A stretch of DNA of 64,000 nucleotides from Solenopsis invicta (GCF_016802725.1 NC_052677.1:11147306-11211305); one strand, 5' to 3'. Shown: positions 26,049 to 38,661, numbered from the stretch's first letter. Translations and numbers: made by a program. The notes: generated by a model from the sequence alone, not told the origin.

Positions 26049-27190
26049 TATAGATTAACAATTCAGGAGATCAATTCACAGTTTCTTATTTTTTAATCAT
26101 TTCAGCTGCAATAATTAATACTGACATTGAGGCACATTTTTGCCGTGATGAAATTATCTAAACGTAAAAATATTTGAAAGTATTAAAAAAAATTTTGAGA
26201 GCACCTTATATATGCAGAGAGATTTAATCTACCGCTGGAAACTGATACATTCCCGCTACCGCGGAAAGTGCACTGTATTATCCTTCAGCGGGAGATGAAG
26301 AAAAACGTCAACATGATAAAAATGAAAAGAATGAAGAATAATAGACTGCAGTTTGCGTTTGGTGTTATATAGTATCGGTATTCCTGGTAAATTTAAGCGT
26401 AATAACTACTTACGATAACTTTTCAATTTAATCAAACTAAATTAACTATAATCAAGCAACGTGATAGTTACAACTCAAATACATGTATATCTAACTATAA
26501 GCATGACAATTTTTTATTTTATATGCGTTTTATTTTTATGAGTATAAAAATTTATGCACGCACACACACACACAGACGCTATTATACATAAATTATTAAA
26601 ATATTCCTAGTTACTTTTAAAATTCTTAATTTCTAATGTCTATTATTCATTTTTATTTGTTTTTATGTTGTAGAATCTAAATATATCTAACGATAAATCT
26701 GAAGTGACCCTCGTGTGTCTAATGCATGTTCTTCATCCAACTAATAATGCACGTTTTAAGACCCCCCTATAAGTTACGTATTCCCTATACGGCCTGTACG
26801 AAGATAAAAAAAAAGAGAGATAGCGTTATTCGAGGAAAAAAACGAGAGTTTCAATGTGGCAATTCCATTTTTTATATATCGTTATCTTTCATCGATGCGG
26901 TTCTTCCGAGGAAAGGAGGAAGGGAAATCCTAAACCGAGATTGTCCGGCAAACTTAACGATTCCATGACGTCAATGTCACATACGTCGATCTAATAAACA
27001 GGAATGACGCGGATGCAGCAGTTCGCGGAAAAATCGCGGTCTGTAAAATTGCGCGCGGTTGCGAAGCACACGTCGCAAATTAATGAATTTATGAGAACGT
27101 TACTTTCAATAGTCATCCTCCCCTTTGGTTCTAATACAGAAAAACGATCAAAAGATATACCCTTTTAAAAGGGAGTAAGTGAAATAATGG

Positions 27191-27301
27191 CCCAACTCAC
27201 TTTTATCGATAAACGTGCTTTTAAGCATCTAGTTTACGTTGCTGCAGAGTCTCGGAAATAAATGTATACATTTATCGATAAAAGGGAATTGAGAATATGG
27301 G
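27191..27301. promoter_or_regulatory. Imperfect hairpin with two TTTATCGATAAA palindromes
   Basis: TTTATCGATAAA occurs at 27202-27213 and 27271-27282. Each contains TATCGATA, which in Drosophila is the DRE core bound by DREF and BEAF-32. The flanks are also inversely repeated (CCCAACTCAC on the left, GAATTGAGAATATGGG on the right), so the whole may be a decayed foldback element. CCCTTTTAAAAGGG, another palindrome, lies just upstream at about 27160-27175. A regulatory role is inference only. Confidence 0.4.
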
Positions 27302-28913
27302 ACAATGTGTCGGTGAGAAAATCGTTCGAAAAAGTGTGCTGTGAATAAGGTCGAACAGGCTATTTTTGACAACGTGGTTCACTCAATTTCCGTGTTTCCA
27401 TCGTGTCGAAATTAACCTTAGACACGATTCGGGTGTGCATCGAGTATGCTTATCGCAGCTCGTTTCAGCGATTGTAAATATTTGTTTGCCGGAAACGCGA
27501 ATGAAGAGACGACGCGACGAAGGATGTAACAGAGACGAGGCTACACCCTCAATTGCTCGACTGAAATTGATGGCGTCAGCCCGCTTCCCTTGGAGCGTTT
27601 TGTTTGCCCCACATGCGCCACATACATGCACACGCACACGCACACGCACTTACACAAGTATGCGTCCGTGCACGTGTGAATGCACGTGCATGTACGCTTG
27701 TGCAAGGCGCCAAAGAGGTCGTCGTCAAGGTGACGTCATCGGTTGCCGAAAATGACGGCGACAGCAGCAATTCCCTAATGCCCTCCAGGATTACGTGAAC
27801 TTTCATCTTGATCGATTCAATTCAGCAAAAGATTGGATCTTTAATGTAGCAGGACTCAGAGATTTATTTTACTGCCGTCTAACGTGCATCTTCGTTTCTA
27901 ATACTCATCTTTTATTTTAAATATGTTAAACGACACCACGCGATAATTATACAATTTCTTTTAAAAATTTTTCCGTTTTATTGACTTTTGTTAAACAACC
28001 TGGTATCTTCATTATTAGAATGTTTATTGAGTTTCTCAATATCTTTCTTCCGACTGGAATGATTTGTGAATGAATAAGTAAAGAGCTATAGAAGCTATAG
28101 AGTAAATAAAATTTTGAATATATTTTCTAATGAAATATATACGTTATTTCGTTCAACAATTTTATTTCTTAACAATAAATGTTTTATTATATAATCTATG
28201 CCGGAGAAAAACTAATCGCGTCACGCGCATAAATTGCATTAAACAATTGACCTCCTTAACTTTGGACTTCTCATTACCATCGTGTTCTTGTATTCAAAAC
28301 TGTATCATCTCTTCGTGAATCTCAACTGCGGAGAAATGATTCATGCGAGGATCAGCTTGTCGGCGATCAACTTATCATTAGACGTGAATAGATCTAAACG
28401 AACTGATTCCGTCGCCGATAAGAAAACTCTCGAAAAGGACTTTGGCGAAAGAAAAGCACGAACGCGCGATTCCGAGGTCGGAAAAACGTCACGTACGACA
28501 CGAGAGGCATGAGTAAACGAGTCACAATATTTTACACAATGGCTATCATCGAAACGACTTCCATCACGGTCCAGAGGCTTCCTTGTAACCGTCCGCCCGT
28601 CTGCGTACCTAGCCAAGAGTGACTAATGGGGACTCATCGTTAATTGAGACACAACGAACCAGACGAGAACAGCTGCGCGATCAGGAGGAGCCGTCGTTTT
28701 TATAGACTGACTCTCCACGGTTACTAGGATAATCGTCAGGAACGCTTAAAACGACGGTTTTCAGGAACTCGAGCCAACTTGGCATTCACCAGAATTATCC
28801 GGGTCTCGGGTGTGTAACGTACCGTGCTGGGATAATTGACTAGCCTAATTGGAATACCGTTCCTTTTTCGTGGTGATAATACAAAGAAGCTCGGTAAAAA
28901 TGCGCAAGACTAT

Positions 28914-29414
28914 GCTGAAAGAAATGTTCGGTAAAATCAACCAACGTTTGGTGGAATAATGATCAAATGAGTTTTATAGTTATAATTACTAAAATATATA
29001 GTTGTCTTGACCAAACAATTTGTAGCCTTAATTAAATAATTATTTTCATACAACAAATTACAAAAAGTTTTGTTAAATGTAACTAAGCTTTTGGTACGAG
29101 TAACTACAAAATTCAATTGATCACTAATCACTATTCAATCAAACGTTACACAAAAAAAATTAGTATCAAATTAACAATTCATTGTTTCATATATAAGCAA
29201 GAATATAAAATTTTCTTGGTAGAATTTATAATCTTAAACAGACATAATTTTGCTTATATAAAGAAAATTCTTTTCTTCGTGTAAGCAAATTATGTCTGTT
29301 TAAGATTATAAATTCTTCCAAGATTTTATATTCTTGCTTATATATAAATTGTTAATTTAATAATAAATTTTTTCTGTGTAGTTGATCTTACCAAACGATT
29401 TTTCTCATTGTCAG
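28914..29414. mobile_element. TIR element interrupted by a nested family B MITE
   Basis: The left end reads CTGAAAGAAATGTTCGGTAA then AATCAAC. The right end is the reverse complement of CTGACAATGAGAAAAATCG followed by GTTTGGTAAGATCAAC. TA lies at both borders. With the 234-bp family B insertion at 29147-29380 removed, the host element is about 267 bp. Its interior is AT-rich without coding potential. The CTGA..GAGAAA ends resemble those of family A. Confidence 0.65.
29147..29380. mobile_element. Family B MITE, intact, nested
   Basis: The arms are about 105 bp and nearly perfect. The left starts TACACAAAAAAAATTAG and the right ends AAATTTTTTCTGTGTA. Each arm contains AAATTAACAAT, TATATAAGCAAGAATATAAA and ATTTATAATCTTAAACAGAC. 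The outermost TA on each side is the probable target site duplication. The whole element could form one long hairpin. A degraded copy is at 18987-19126. Confidence 0.9.
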
Positions 29415-29483
29415 TATATAATAAAATCTCTTGAATAAAACCAAGAGGTATTCTCTATTTATAGAATATAGTTCCGGTTATTA

Positions 29484-29772
29484 CACTAAAAGAAAAAATT
29501 GCAAAAAAGCAACCATACGAATTTTATTAATTAAATTATAATATGTAGTTAAATAAACTATATTATAGTTATCGCAACTAAGTTAATAGTTAAGAAAACT
29601 AATAAAAAAAAATAGTTGTAATATACTGTATAATGTAGTAAGTACAACTATTTTCTTATTAGTTCTCTTAAGCATTAATTTAGTTACATTAACAATATAT
29701 TATAATTCTATTAACAAAATTCGTATGGTTGTTCCCTTATAGTTGCCACCATTGCAACTTTTTCTCTCAGCG
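29484..29772. mobile_element. Family A MITE, left-arm deletion (A4)
   Basis: The ends are CACTAAAAGAAAAAATTGCA and TTTTTCTCTCAGCG, flanked by TA. About 20 bp holding the ACTATAAGGGG block are missing from the left arm only. Both arms carry the private variant CCATACGAATTTT. The inner arms pair AATAGTTGTAATATAC with ACAACTATTTTCTTATTAG. Length is 289 bp. Confidence 0.88.
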
Positions 29773-32700
29773 TACTAAAAAAAAAATAAGATGTTATTCA
29801 ATTATGCTTCGAGTTTAATTAAATATTATTGTGTCACAGATGTGTCGTGCGAGCTGTATTTTCTATGAATTTAGCTAATGTAACAGCTCTCGCTTTAACA
29901 CCTTGGGTTCACAAAATCGCGAAATCGTTATTGGCCTCGCGGAGCAATAACCCGATTGTGTGTGCAGCCTTTGACTCTGCAGTGCAACACCGTATGAGGG
30001 CACGATCGAGGAGAGAGTGTTGGCACGATCTATCGATGGGTGGGGTTGCTCGCAGCCGACGACGACGTTCGCCACATGTGTTGCTAATTACGGCGTGCCG
30101 GTCTCGTCGCGAGGAATCGACGGCGGCTTCGTGCGCGATGCGAGTCACGCCTGTGCACGCACCGCGATCTAACGCACGATCGGCTCGCGACCGAGGGAAA
30201 GAAGGAGCGCAGAGAGAAACGCGGCGAGAATCCTCCGAGAATTCGCACGAAATCGTGCAGAAAATAAAATACCCACGGGGAACGTTAACGTGAAGGGGAA
30301 ATTTTTCATCCGCGGGTTCCTCGGGAGAAGATCTGGATTCTAACGATCTGAGAAATCGCCAAGAAATAATATCAGAAATGCATACGGAGAAAAGAGTTCC
30401 ACTTGGGAGAAATCCTGGAAATCTCCGGTTCCAAGGATTCTGAGCATTCTAAGACATTAGTAGCTAATATTAACGAACAACGAGGCTATATTTTTTTTTT
30501 TTTGTAATTACGTTGCATGGCGTCGACGTTGTACTCTCGCATGCGAACACGCATTGCGACAACAGGAAATTATATCGAGTCATCGTTCAGGGTCGAGCGT
30601 TGATAATTACAAGGAGGATCTCATTTAGCAGTTTTCTTTCGTTATGCGCTTCAACTGATATTTTACAAAAATTGATAATACCGTAAAGTAAATCTTTATA
30701 TCGAAATATTAATTTGTATTTGTAAGATTTATCTATGATCCAATTAAAATGTAAATTATATAATAAATGTTTAATTTTATAAGAAAATTACTGATTTTAC
30801 TTATTCAAGTATTCTCTCATAGATAGATTGCATATTCCTAATCAAGGATGTACCGGATGTACAGTCTCTGCAAAGTAAATAAAATTTGGAAATGTGTTTA
30901 ACATTCAAATAAGCTATATACATTTGAAAGTTGTGTTAATAACATTACATTTTTATTTAATAACACATTTTTATAGTTTATAGTTTACTATAATTGTTGT
31001 TAAAAATTTAATTATTTTTTAAAACGTTAAGAAAAACCTCAATTTTTTGTGTAAGTGCTCTAAGATTCAAGATAATTTACACAAAAGTTTTATTGTAACT
31101 ATCTGTTGTAATTATTTTATAAATAAACAAATAAATTTTATTTATTTTACAAAATTGATCTCTGCATCGGAATAAACTGACATGAGTCATCTGGAATATA
31201 TAAAATACATAAGTAAAAAAATTCCGATTTTTTTCATTATAAGTTATACTTTCATTAAAACACGTGTCTACTTTTTATTAAAATAATTGTTTAGCCAGAT
31301 AAAAAATTGCCGCCAAATGTTTTCTACTACTTTCAAATGTAATATAAAATAATCTGAAATTTTTTCATAATTTTCTTAACGCTTTGAGAAATGTATCCTA
31401 AACATCCTTAAACATCTTTATACATTTCGAGTCAGAGACTAAATTTTCATTAGAACATTAACAGAAAATAATTCTCGTTTAACAAAAAAAATCTAATTAT
31501 AGGTTTTGTCCATTCAGTTGCCAGTGCGTCTCTATCCCCCCCAAAAAATTATTTAGCCGAACGTCGAAATAAAATAAATCACAGCCAACTCTGGGAAAGC
31601 TGTAGAAAAAAACGGGCCATAAAGAGAGGAGATGACAGGGATGATATTCGAGGCATAAATCCACACAGAAAGTTAATTAAATACCGTGGCAATTAAATGA
31701 GCGACAGTCGGCGCCATGGCAGCGTCCCCGAGATGCATCATTGCGACGAACTCGTCGCTTCGTGCGCTGAATTCTCGTTGGCAACGTGTGTCAACCGTTG
31801 GCGCTTTTTCCTTTACTTGAAGAGCGAGGATCGGGCGAGTGCACGGACACACGCGTACACGCGCACTCTTGATTGGCGTCTAGACGTGCGTGAATGCAAT
31901 ACGTGTAGGCGTTAATGGCGCTAACTTTTTTCCTTTTTTTTCCCTTTTTCCGCGAAGCCGAAGTCGAGTCCCTTCGACGAGTGATTATGATTGAATATCA
32001 TCGACGACCGAGTACATGGCGAGACATAGCGATATGCACCGCACGCACTCACGCACGCACGCACGCACGCACGCACGTTACGACGCACACTTCCACGAGA
32101 TTCTGCGTGTACGCGTGCCGGCCGGCGCTTCCTGCAGTTAACGACCCCGATCGCATATAAATGCTGGGCTTAATGGTTTCGAAGTAAGACCGAAGGGGCC
32201 CCCGGCGTTTGATAAAGTACATACTTTCGAGCGACGAGGCCGACGTAGATTAAAAAAAAAAAAAAAAATTAACTTCGGAGTAGCAATATGTCAATATCGC
32301 GGAATTGGAGCAATCGATATCTTGGAAGTAAAAGTGTCATATATCATTGCGAATATGTTTTTTAGCTATCGATGCTGACAGAGAGGCCAAACGTGGGTGA
32401 GACCGAACAAGTATGTTGCGGAACAATGATATATTACAACAATAACATATGTTAATGTATCGCAAATTGAATAGTATGCGAGATAAAAGTATCGTATATA
32501 CTGTTAATACTCTGTATCGTGTTAAAAAATTTAATTAAATCGAATATTAAAAAAAAAAGAAACACTATACATATGTATAATTTATGTATTATCGTGAATT
32601 ACTGTGTACTCGTGTTTCAAAGTTAATTTGCATTATCGAAACCTGGAAATAGGGCAAATATTTGAATAGCCTTTCCCTTCAATTTCTCAAACGCTTAATT

Positions 32701-34675
32701 ATTCCGGTACAACGGTATCGATTTAATAATCCCTCTAAAGAATAATAAACATATGAGATGCAACACGCACACACGCACGTAACTGTACAAACGTTCATAA
32801 TATACTGCAGGTATAACAAAAGCAACGTACGCGCGCTAAATGTAAAGTTGCTTCACTCATCTGAGAACTTCACGAATTTCTGCGTGCAACTACTTCATAT
32901 TATAAATTTATTGTAACGTAAAGAGAGAGAAAGAGAAAGGGAGAATGAATGATTTATATAGCATTATAAAAAGTATGCAACAAACATGTAGATTGACAAT
33001 TTCATATAACTCTGTGCAAAGTTATAATTCTCAATTAATGTAAAGTGCATTTCGAAAAAAGAAGTCCGGCTTTTAATAAAACTTCTCAATTACGAATTAC
33101 GAATCGCATTTAAACTTCTCTTAAGGAAGCGGATATCTAAATGTACTTTGATTTTGTTCGAGAAATGTGTCATTAATATTTAAATTGCATTAAATTGCAA
33201 GTTCGACGATTCCGCGAAATGTGATATTATCCCCGAAATGCCCGAGAAACCGTAAACCTATATTCGTTAACTATACGATGCCGTGATGAAGGGTTCGGTC
33301 TTTAATAATTTGAAAGCTAGGGTAAGAGGTGTCATCCTCCGCCGCTCCGCGAGGGCGCTTTTAACATGATTAATGGCGACAAAATCATCGATTAACCCCT
33401 GGATATCGGGGGTAGCGCCTCAGAAATCACTTGTGTATATTTAATCATAACGTTAACCCAATCTCGATATAATCTCGATATATTAAAACGCCGATAATAG
33501 ATATCAATTAATTGCATATTTTGATTTCCGATTAATAAAAATCGATCGTAATAAGCCTCGATTGTTTTTTGGAGCAAACAAATTACAGTGATTGTTAGAA
33601 TCGAGAAAAATAAAAAAGAAGAGGCTAAGAGGCGTCAAAACGAATTGCTTAAGCAAGAAAGAATAAATGGATTTTACAGCAATTAATTTCAATGAGAATA
33701 AGAATTATAATTGTTGTACAGGTAATTGTAGTACACGCAGTGTCTTGTTAAGTGCACCGCTCGTACAATAATGACTATTTGTAGAAAGACACGAATCGCG
33801 ACTATAATACATCGCGCATGCCGCGCGTTTGTAAATAGCTACTGTGGAGAAACTCAGTTATCCAAACACGAAGATCGCGTTATGCGTAAACGCGGAGCGA
33901 GAGTCAGGAGCACAAGCGCATTTAGCGCTAAATGAACAGTGCAAATGTAGCCCGTAAGCTTCAGGAGCACATTCTCGCCGTAGGTAGTTTAATACGTAAA
34001 ACGGTCTAACTCTTGACAGCAAGGTATATCTCAGAATCGCATGCTGTCAAACTTCACTGCGCGTGATAAGAGCGTATTATTAGAGATGTGCAAACTATTA
34101 TATTCGAATTTGAAACTTTACGCGATCCGAATTATTCGAAAATTTTGAATCCAAGAGATCTGAATGCAAATCACATATATTGACAACTTTATAAAATTAT
34201 TTAAAATGACTTTATATTGCATAATCGATATTATTTTGCTCAAAATATAAATTTTGTTTTTTATTATTATCTGTAGATTAATTTTCAACTTACTCGGCGA
34301 TGACTGTTAATTAAAAATTGTATTTTAACAATTCGATTCGATTTGAATAAGAGTAAAATTTTAACCATTTAAATTTGTCATTAAAAAAAACCCGGATTCG
34401 CAAATTTTTAATAAACCTGCGATGGGAACGTAACGTGCGGGATAAAATTTTCGACGGAAACGCCGGGATCGTGTTGCGACATACGTTTAAAGTACCTGGA
34501 GAATCTTTTTGCCTGCGGTCACGTCTGTCTGTCGAGCGGATTTTCGAAAGACGACGAAATTCAAATTGTTGCGTGGCCGAGTTGGAAGCTTTCGCCCGAA
34601 GTGCTTCCAACCTAAGTGCTTTCAATCCCTTTGGACTTAACGATTTCAATTGGAATCACATGCATCGCGTCTCGC

Positions 34676-34680
<5 letters not shown>
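29773..34680. other. Spacer with CpG-rich and AT-rich segments
   Basis: 29985-30290 is CpG-rich and holds a 154-codon frame (29829-30293) that is Arg/Ser-rich and of no known family. It is more likely a consequence of GC content than a gene. 30480-31680 is AT-rich with no frame. 31697-32160 is another GC-richer patch with an ACGC microsatellite. 32250-34300 is AT-rich. Confidence 0.5.
32050..32077. repeat. (ACGC)n microsatellite
   Basis: About seven ACGC units. They underlie the Thr-His-Ala-Arg run of an overlapping frame. Confidence 0.93.

Positions 34681-34724
<44 letters not shown>
34681..34724. repeat. (GA)n microsatellite
   Basis: 22 uninterrupted GA dinucleotides, the longest GA tract in the window. 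Confidence 0.97.
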
Positions 34725-34726
<2 letters not shown>

Positions 34727-34879
34727 AATTCATACGGCTTCGGAACGTTCAAAACATTTTCCCTTGATATTCCATTTTAACTATTCCTTAAGATCTTTTC
34801 TGACCGTTAAATATAGAGTGCAACATTTGCCGGGATATTCTTGGAATGTTGGAATCCTCGGCTAATTCGCGCTGCAAAG

Positions 34880-34907
34880 CTCTCTCTCTCTCTCTCTCTC
34901 TCTCTAA
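34880..34907. repeat. (CT)n microsatellite
   Basis: 14 uninterrupted CT dinucleotides, about 155 bp after the GA tract and complementary to it. Confidence 0.96.
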
Positions 34908-35912
34908 GTCTTAAGTACTTTCACGAGCTTCTTTAAGCACATCAATCATTTTATTTCTATCTTTTTCAAACGATATAACATTATCCATTCATGAGAGGAT
35001 TAAAATCACCGCAGGATTAAAAATCTCTCTGACGCTCCATAAATTTTACTCGATTTCGTATTTTCATCGCAAGAGCACGACGCAAGAGCTAAATTATGAA
35101 TCAAACGGTCTTCTCTCGCTCTTTTAAGAATTAAGAATTCTATCGAGATTAGTAAAGCTTCGTTGCCACGAAATAGTCGGAGGGGGCGACCACATCGTCG
35201 TACGACCACGCGTTTCATGGTATTATCGATGTCCTGCATCGCCCTCGCAACATCCCTTGGAAACGAGGGTAGATCCTCGCGAGGCCAGACGCACGAACAC
35301 AAGCGACAGAAAATGGTTTTCGTGTCCGTCCGCAGAGGGGAGGAAGACACGGGGGGCGCAGGCGCCGCGACGCTCCAAGTATACGCGTGCAGCACGCGCG
35401 TGTTGTAGTCGATAAGCTAAAGCGACTTTCGGGATCGACCGTGCGCGCCTCTTAGTCATCCGCCTCGTGTCTGCACGACATATAGAGGTACGTAGACGAG
35501 CGATATAGCACGAATAGAGCGAGGCGGTAGTCACCCACGACGCGCACGTACGCACGCACGAAACGTACAATAACGGGGCGGCCGAAACGGGAGTCGTTTG
35601 CTAATTCCAGGCACGTCTCCATGAGGCGCAAACCGCACGATATGCGAGACCACATGTGAAATTCTTGCTTCCTCGATATCGAAAGAGAGATCTAAGTTTT
35701 CGCTTCCCGCCGCTTTCGATTTTACGTAAGATAAGCACGGTATTTCATTCAAACGAAAAAGTTGCGCTCACCTAAATTTTCAAACGTAGAAAAGGTGATG
35801 GTATCGAAAAGTTCATTGAAAAAACTTGCATATTCTCATTTTTAGGGAAAGAACGTATCTAATCGTACCGAAACACGTATGAATTACTCGAAATTATATA
35901 CGTTTGTAACAA
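34908..35912. other. Spacer with a CpG-rich patch
   Basis: 35150-35660 is CpG-rich with overlapping frames on both strands (35006-35752) and no recognisable domain. No splice-supported exon was found. Confidence 0.5.
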
Positions 35913-36173
35913 CGATGAAAAGGGATTTTGATGATAATAATTGAGCCTCGGTGAAATAATTTCAATTAAATGTTTAATTAATGTAACCAAATATATTTAG
36001 CAATATTTATTAAACGAGTAACAATAATAGCAACTAATCGGTTATTAAATGATCACTAAATATTACCAAATGTTTGATCATATTGGCTGAATATTTAATT
36101 GAATTCGCTTCACCGAAGCTTGATGATCATCTAGGCTAAAATTATTACAATCAAAACTCTTTTTCTCTCAGCG
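35913..36173. mobile_element. Family A-related TIR element
   Basis: The right end is AACTCTTTTTCTCTCAGCG, very like family A. Its reverse complement continues with TTTTGATTGTAATAATTTTA and then CTTCGGTGAA. The left side has GATTTTGATGATAATAATTG, CCTCGGTGAA and TTTCAATTAAATGTTTAATT in the same order. The left terminus is degraded. The interior does not match family A copies. Confidence 0.6.
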
Positions 36174-36815
36174 AACAAATTTGATGTCTCTACGAATTCA
36201 CTCGTTCTAGATTGGAATCATAATTTCGTTATAATTATACTCCACTTAAGTCGTGACCGTTCTTTTACCGTAATAACTCTGAAGCTACTGCAGTTTACTC
36301 GAGATAAAATCGGAGATCACGTGTTTTACTTCTTAATTTCGCGGAGCGGAGCGAAATCTCTGTTGCGCCGTCATTAAGCTCAGCTGTGTGCAGCGCGATG
36401 CATACAGAGAGATTTCCCCCCGCAATCCCGACGCACGATTCGCCCCGTCATTTGCTCGTTTGCATATTTATGTTTGCTGATCGTCGGCGAAGGTACGCGC
36501 GCGATCATGGTGTTTGCCTAGGTAAATCTACAAATCGCGCGCACATTCCCCCGCGAGCTCTCCATAATTATTCGCGCGCGAGTTATGCCTGGCGGATAAA
36601 TCCGATTTCCATTCACGTTCATCCACAGCCCGAGGAAGTTTCTCCGCAGAAGCCTTCGCCGAGTCAACTTGCTGACGGATACGAATGCCCCCTCGGGTAG
36701 TACGTCGTCGACGTCGTTGCGGCGCTCGTAAACAAAACTGCATCGCGAATGAGCCGAGAAACGCTCGGCGAGCTTCGTTTATTGTTAAAAGGGAAATATC
36801 GTTCTTGCTTGTGTA
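36174..36815. other. Spacer with a CpG-rich patch
   Basis: CpG-rich DNA at 36340-36760 with overlapping frames (36386-36863) and no recognisable product. Confidence 0.5.
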
Positions 36816-37032
36816 CACTGAGAACAAAAATTGAAAAACTAAAATATTTAGTCCGATACGCAACGACTAAATATTGAGTTGATTCAATTAATTCTTTAAA
36901 AATTGGAATGATTAATATAAATGAACTACATCTTTTTTTCGTGCAACTAAATAATTGTTGAATCAACCCAATGTTTAGTTGTGCGGAACGACTAAATATT
37001 TTAGTTTTTCAACCAATTTTTTTTTCTCAATG
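36816..37032. mobile_element. 217-bp TIR element with family A-like ends
   Basis: The left end is CACTGAGAACAAAAATTG then AAAAACTAAAATATTTAGTC. The right end is its inverse and stops at TTTCTCAATG. TA flanks both sides. The inner arms pair AACGACTAAATATTGAGTTG with the sequence near 36955-37000. Only the outermost ten or so bases match family A. Confidence 0.82.
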
Positions 37033-37868
37033 TATATATTTCGCGATGTTAAAGTGATATGAATAAATTTGAGAGAAAGAGAGAAAAGCAAAATTTCATC
37101 CTGTTAATTAAAATTTTGTGCGAGAATTAAACACTTCAATTTTCCCGATTGAAATAAGTAATACAATTGCGTAATAAAAAGGTGGCATGGATTACGACAT
37201 AATCTCGACTATCGAACGGCCTCGCAGTTGACGATTCGTTGAGCGGATCTACGGTCGTTGGCAGAAAAACAAAACGAAAGTAACTACGGTCGGTGTATTT
37301 TGGCTGCGTTCTAACTGCAGCGCAAAAGAGGGTGAATGAGCGAAGGAGCAAATACAACGGCGCGACGTCGCGCAAAACGTATAATAAATGGCGGACCTCG
37401 ACAATGGAAATTAATATATGCGCGCGACCAAGAGTGCGTGGAAGTTGTAAGGATAATAGGAAAGTTAATAATGCGCGTCGCCGGACGCGAAAACGCAACG
37501 GAAAATGATTCGGACGCCACATGCATCCGAATTGCGACGAGCGCTTGCACTTAATAAGGCGCGGACAAACGGAGGCCATAATTCACGGAGCAATAATTCA
37601 AAGCTACGACACACATACTAACGATATATTAATCCTATACGTATACCAAGAGATAGTAAAGACCTGTGATTTATGGAGCATCGTATTTTTTTTTATAAAC
37701 GCATTACTTAAAAATTGTACGTCAAAAGTAATTGTAAGTAAATAAATTGCCAAGACAGAGATAGTAAATAAACGAAAAGTTAACGGATATTATGGAAGTA
37801 AAAAAAGTAATAAGTTATTTAAATACGCAATGCTGTATCAAAGTGACATCATTTTTTTTTATATATAA
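37033..37868. other. Noncoding spacer
   Basis: Frames at 37136-37745 on both strands are unrecognised, and composition falls from CpG-rich to AT-rich. No gene is supported. Confidence 0.5.
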
Positions 37869-38052
37869 AACTGAGAGAAAAAATTCCTAAATTTTAATCA
37901 ATTGTTGTTTGTTCGAATAGTACTAATGAAGTATTTACTTGCGTAAGAAAAAAATAATACATTAAATTAGTGATTCTAGTAAATATTTTATCAGTACTTC
38001 GAATAAATTACTATTTTTCTTATATTTTTCAACAATTCTTTTTCTTTCACCA
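37869..38052. mobile_element. Decayed TIR element with family A-like ends
   Basis: The left end ACTGAGAGAAAAAATTC pairs loosely with the right end CAATTCTTTTTCTTTCACC. Further in, TTCGAATAGTACTAATGA then AGTATTTACT pairs with AGTAAATATTTTATCAGTAC and TTCGAA. The interior is unrelated to family A. Confidence 0.55.
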
Positions 38053-38660
38053 TAGACTTTTACCTAAACTATATATAAATTATTTTAGCAATAAAGACAT
38101 TGTAATAATAATAGCAGCGTGAGATAACGTGATAACGATACAGTCGACGTATCTATAATGGGTCCGAGCATTCAGAATTTCCGACAAGAAACTTGATTTA
38201 AGTCACTCTCGTAACAAAACAGTCAATCATTCGAAAAATCCAAAGAGAATCTTTGCATCCCTTCCCTGACGCGATTTACCGCGAATCCCGAAGATCGCGT
38301 CGTAAAAATTTCACGGTGGTCGGGAGCAAAGCTCGTTCTATCATTTCAATACTATCGAGATGAAAATCCGACGAGAACGAGAAAGAATTTGCGGCGCACA
38401 CGCCGGCAGAAGTGTATTTCATCCTACTGCCCCGTCGGAGAATGCAAACGGACGCGGTAAGCGAGTGCCGAAGCAACACGAGCTGTCGGACGAATGGAAA
38501 TGCACTCCGTTCCTTCCTTTTTCTCGCCCTGCCCGTATTTGTACCAGTGAGAGATACACCCTGTTTCCCCGATTGGAGGAGCGGAATTACGCGATAGTGC
38601 TCTCGATACGGTTTCCGTCTCTTTCCCGCCTGACGCGAAATTATGCGAGCCTCTGTGTGA

Positions 38661-38661
38661 T

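Larger units (their letters stand above)
24244..28913. other. Noncoding spacer
   Basis: AT-rich to about 26700, then mixed. Frames at 24269-24703 (minus), 25621-25996 (minus), 26726-26968 and 27366-27806 are unrecognised; the last group spans CACACG/GCAC simple repeats at 27620-27700. Perfect TGACGTCA octamers occur at 26966-26973 and 27731-27738, which is no more than chance would give in 64 kb. Confidence 0.5.

Noticed and set aside
26966..27738. Perfect CRE octamers TGACGTCA at 26966 and 27731
   Set aside because: About one or two are expected by chance in 64 kb, and there is no promoter evidence nearby.
29829..30293. 154-codon plus-strand frame in a CpG-rich patch
   Set aside because: It is Arg/Ser-rich, with overlapping frames on the opposite strand and no recognisable motif. 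It is explained by a lack of AT-rich stop codons.
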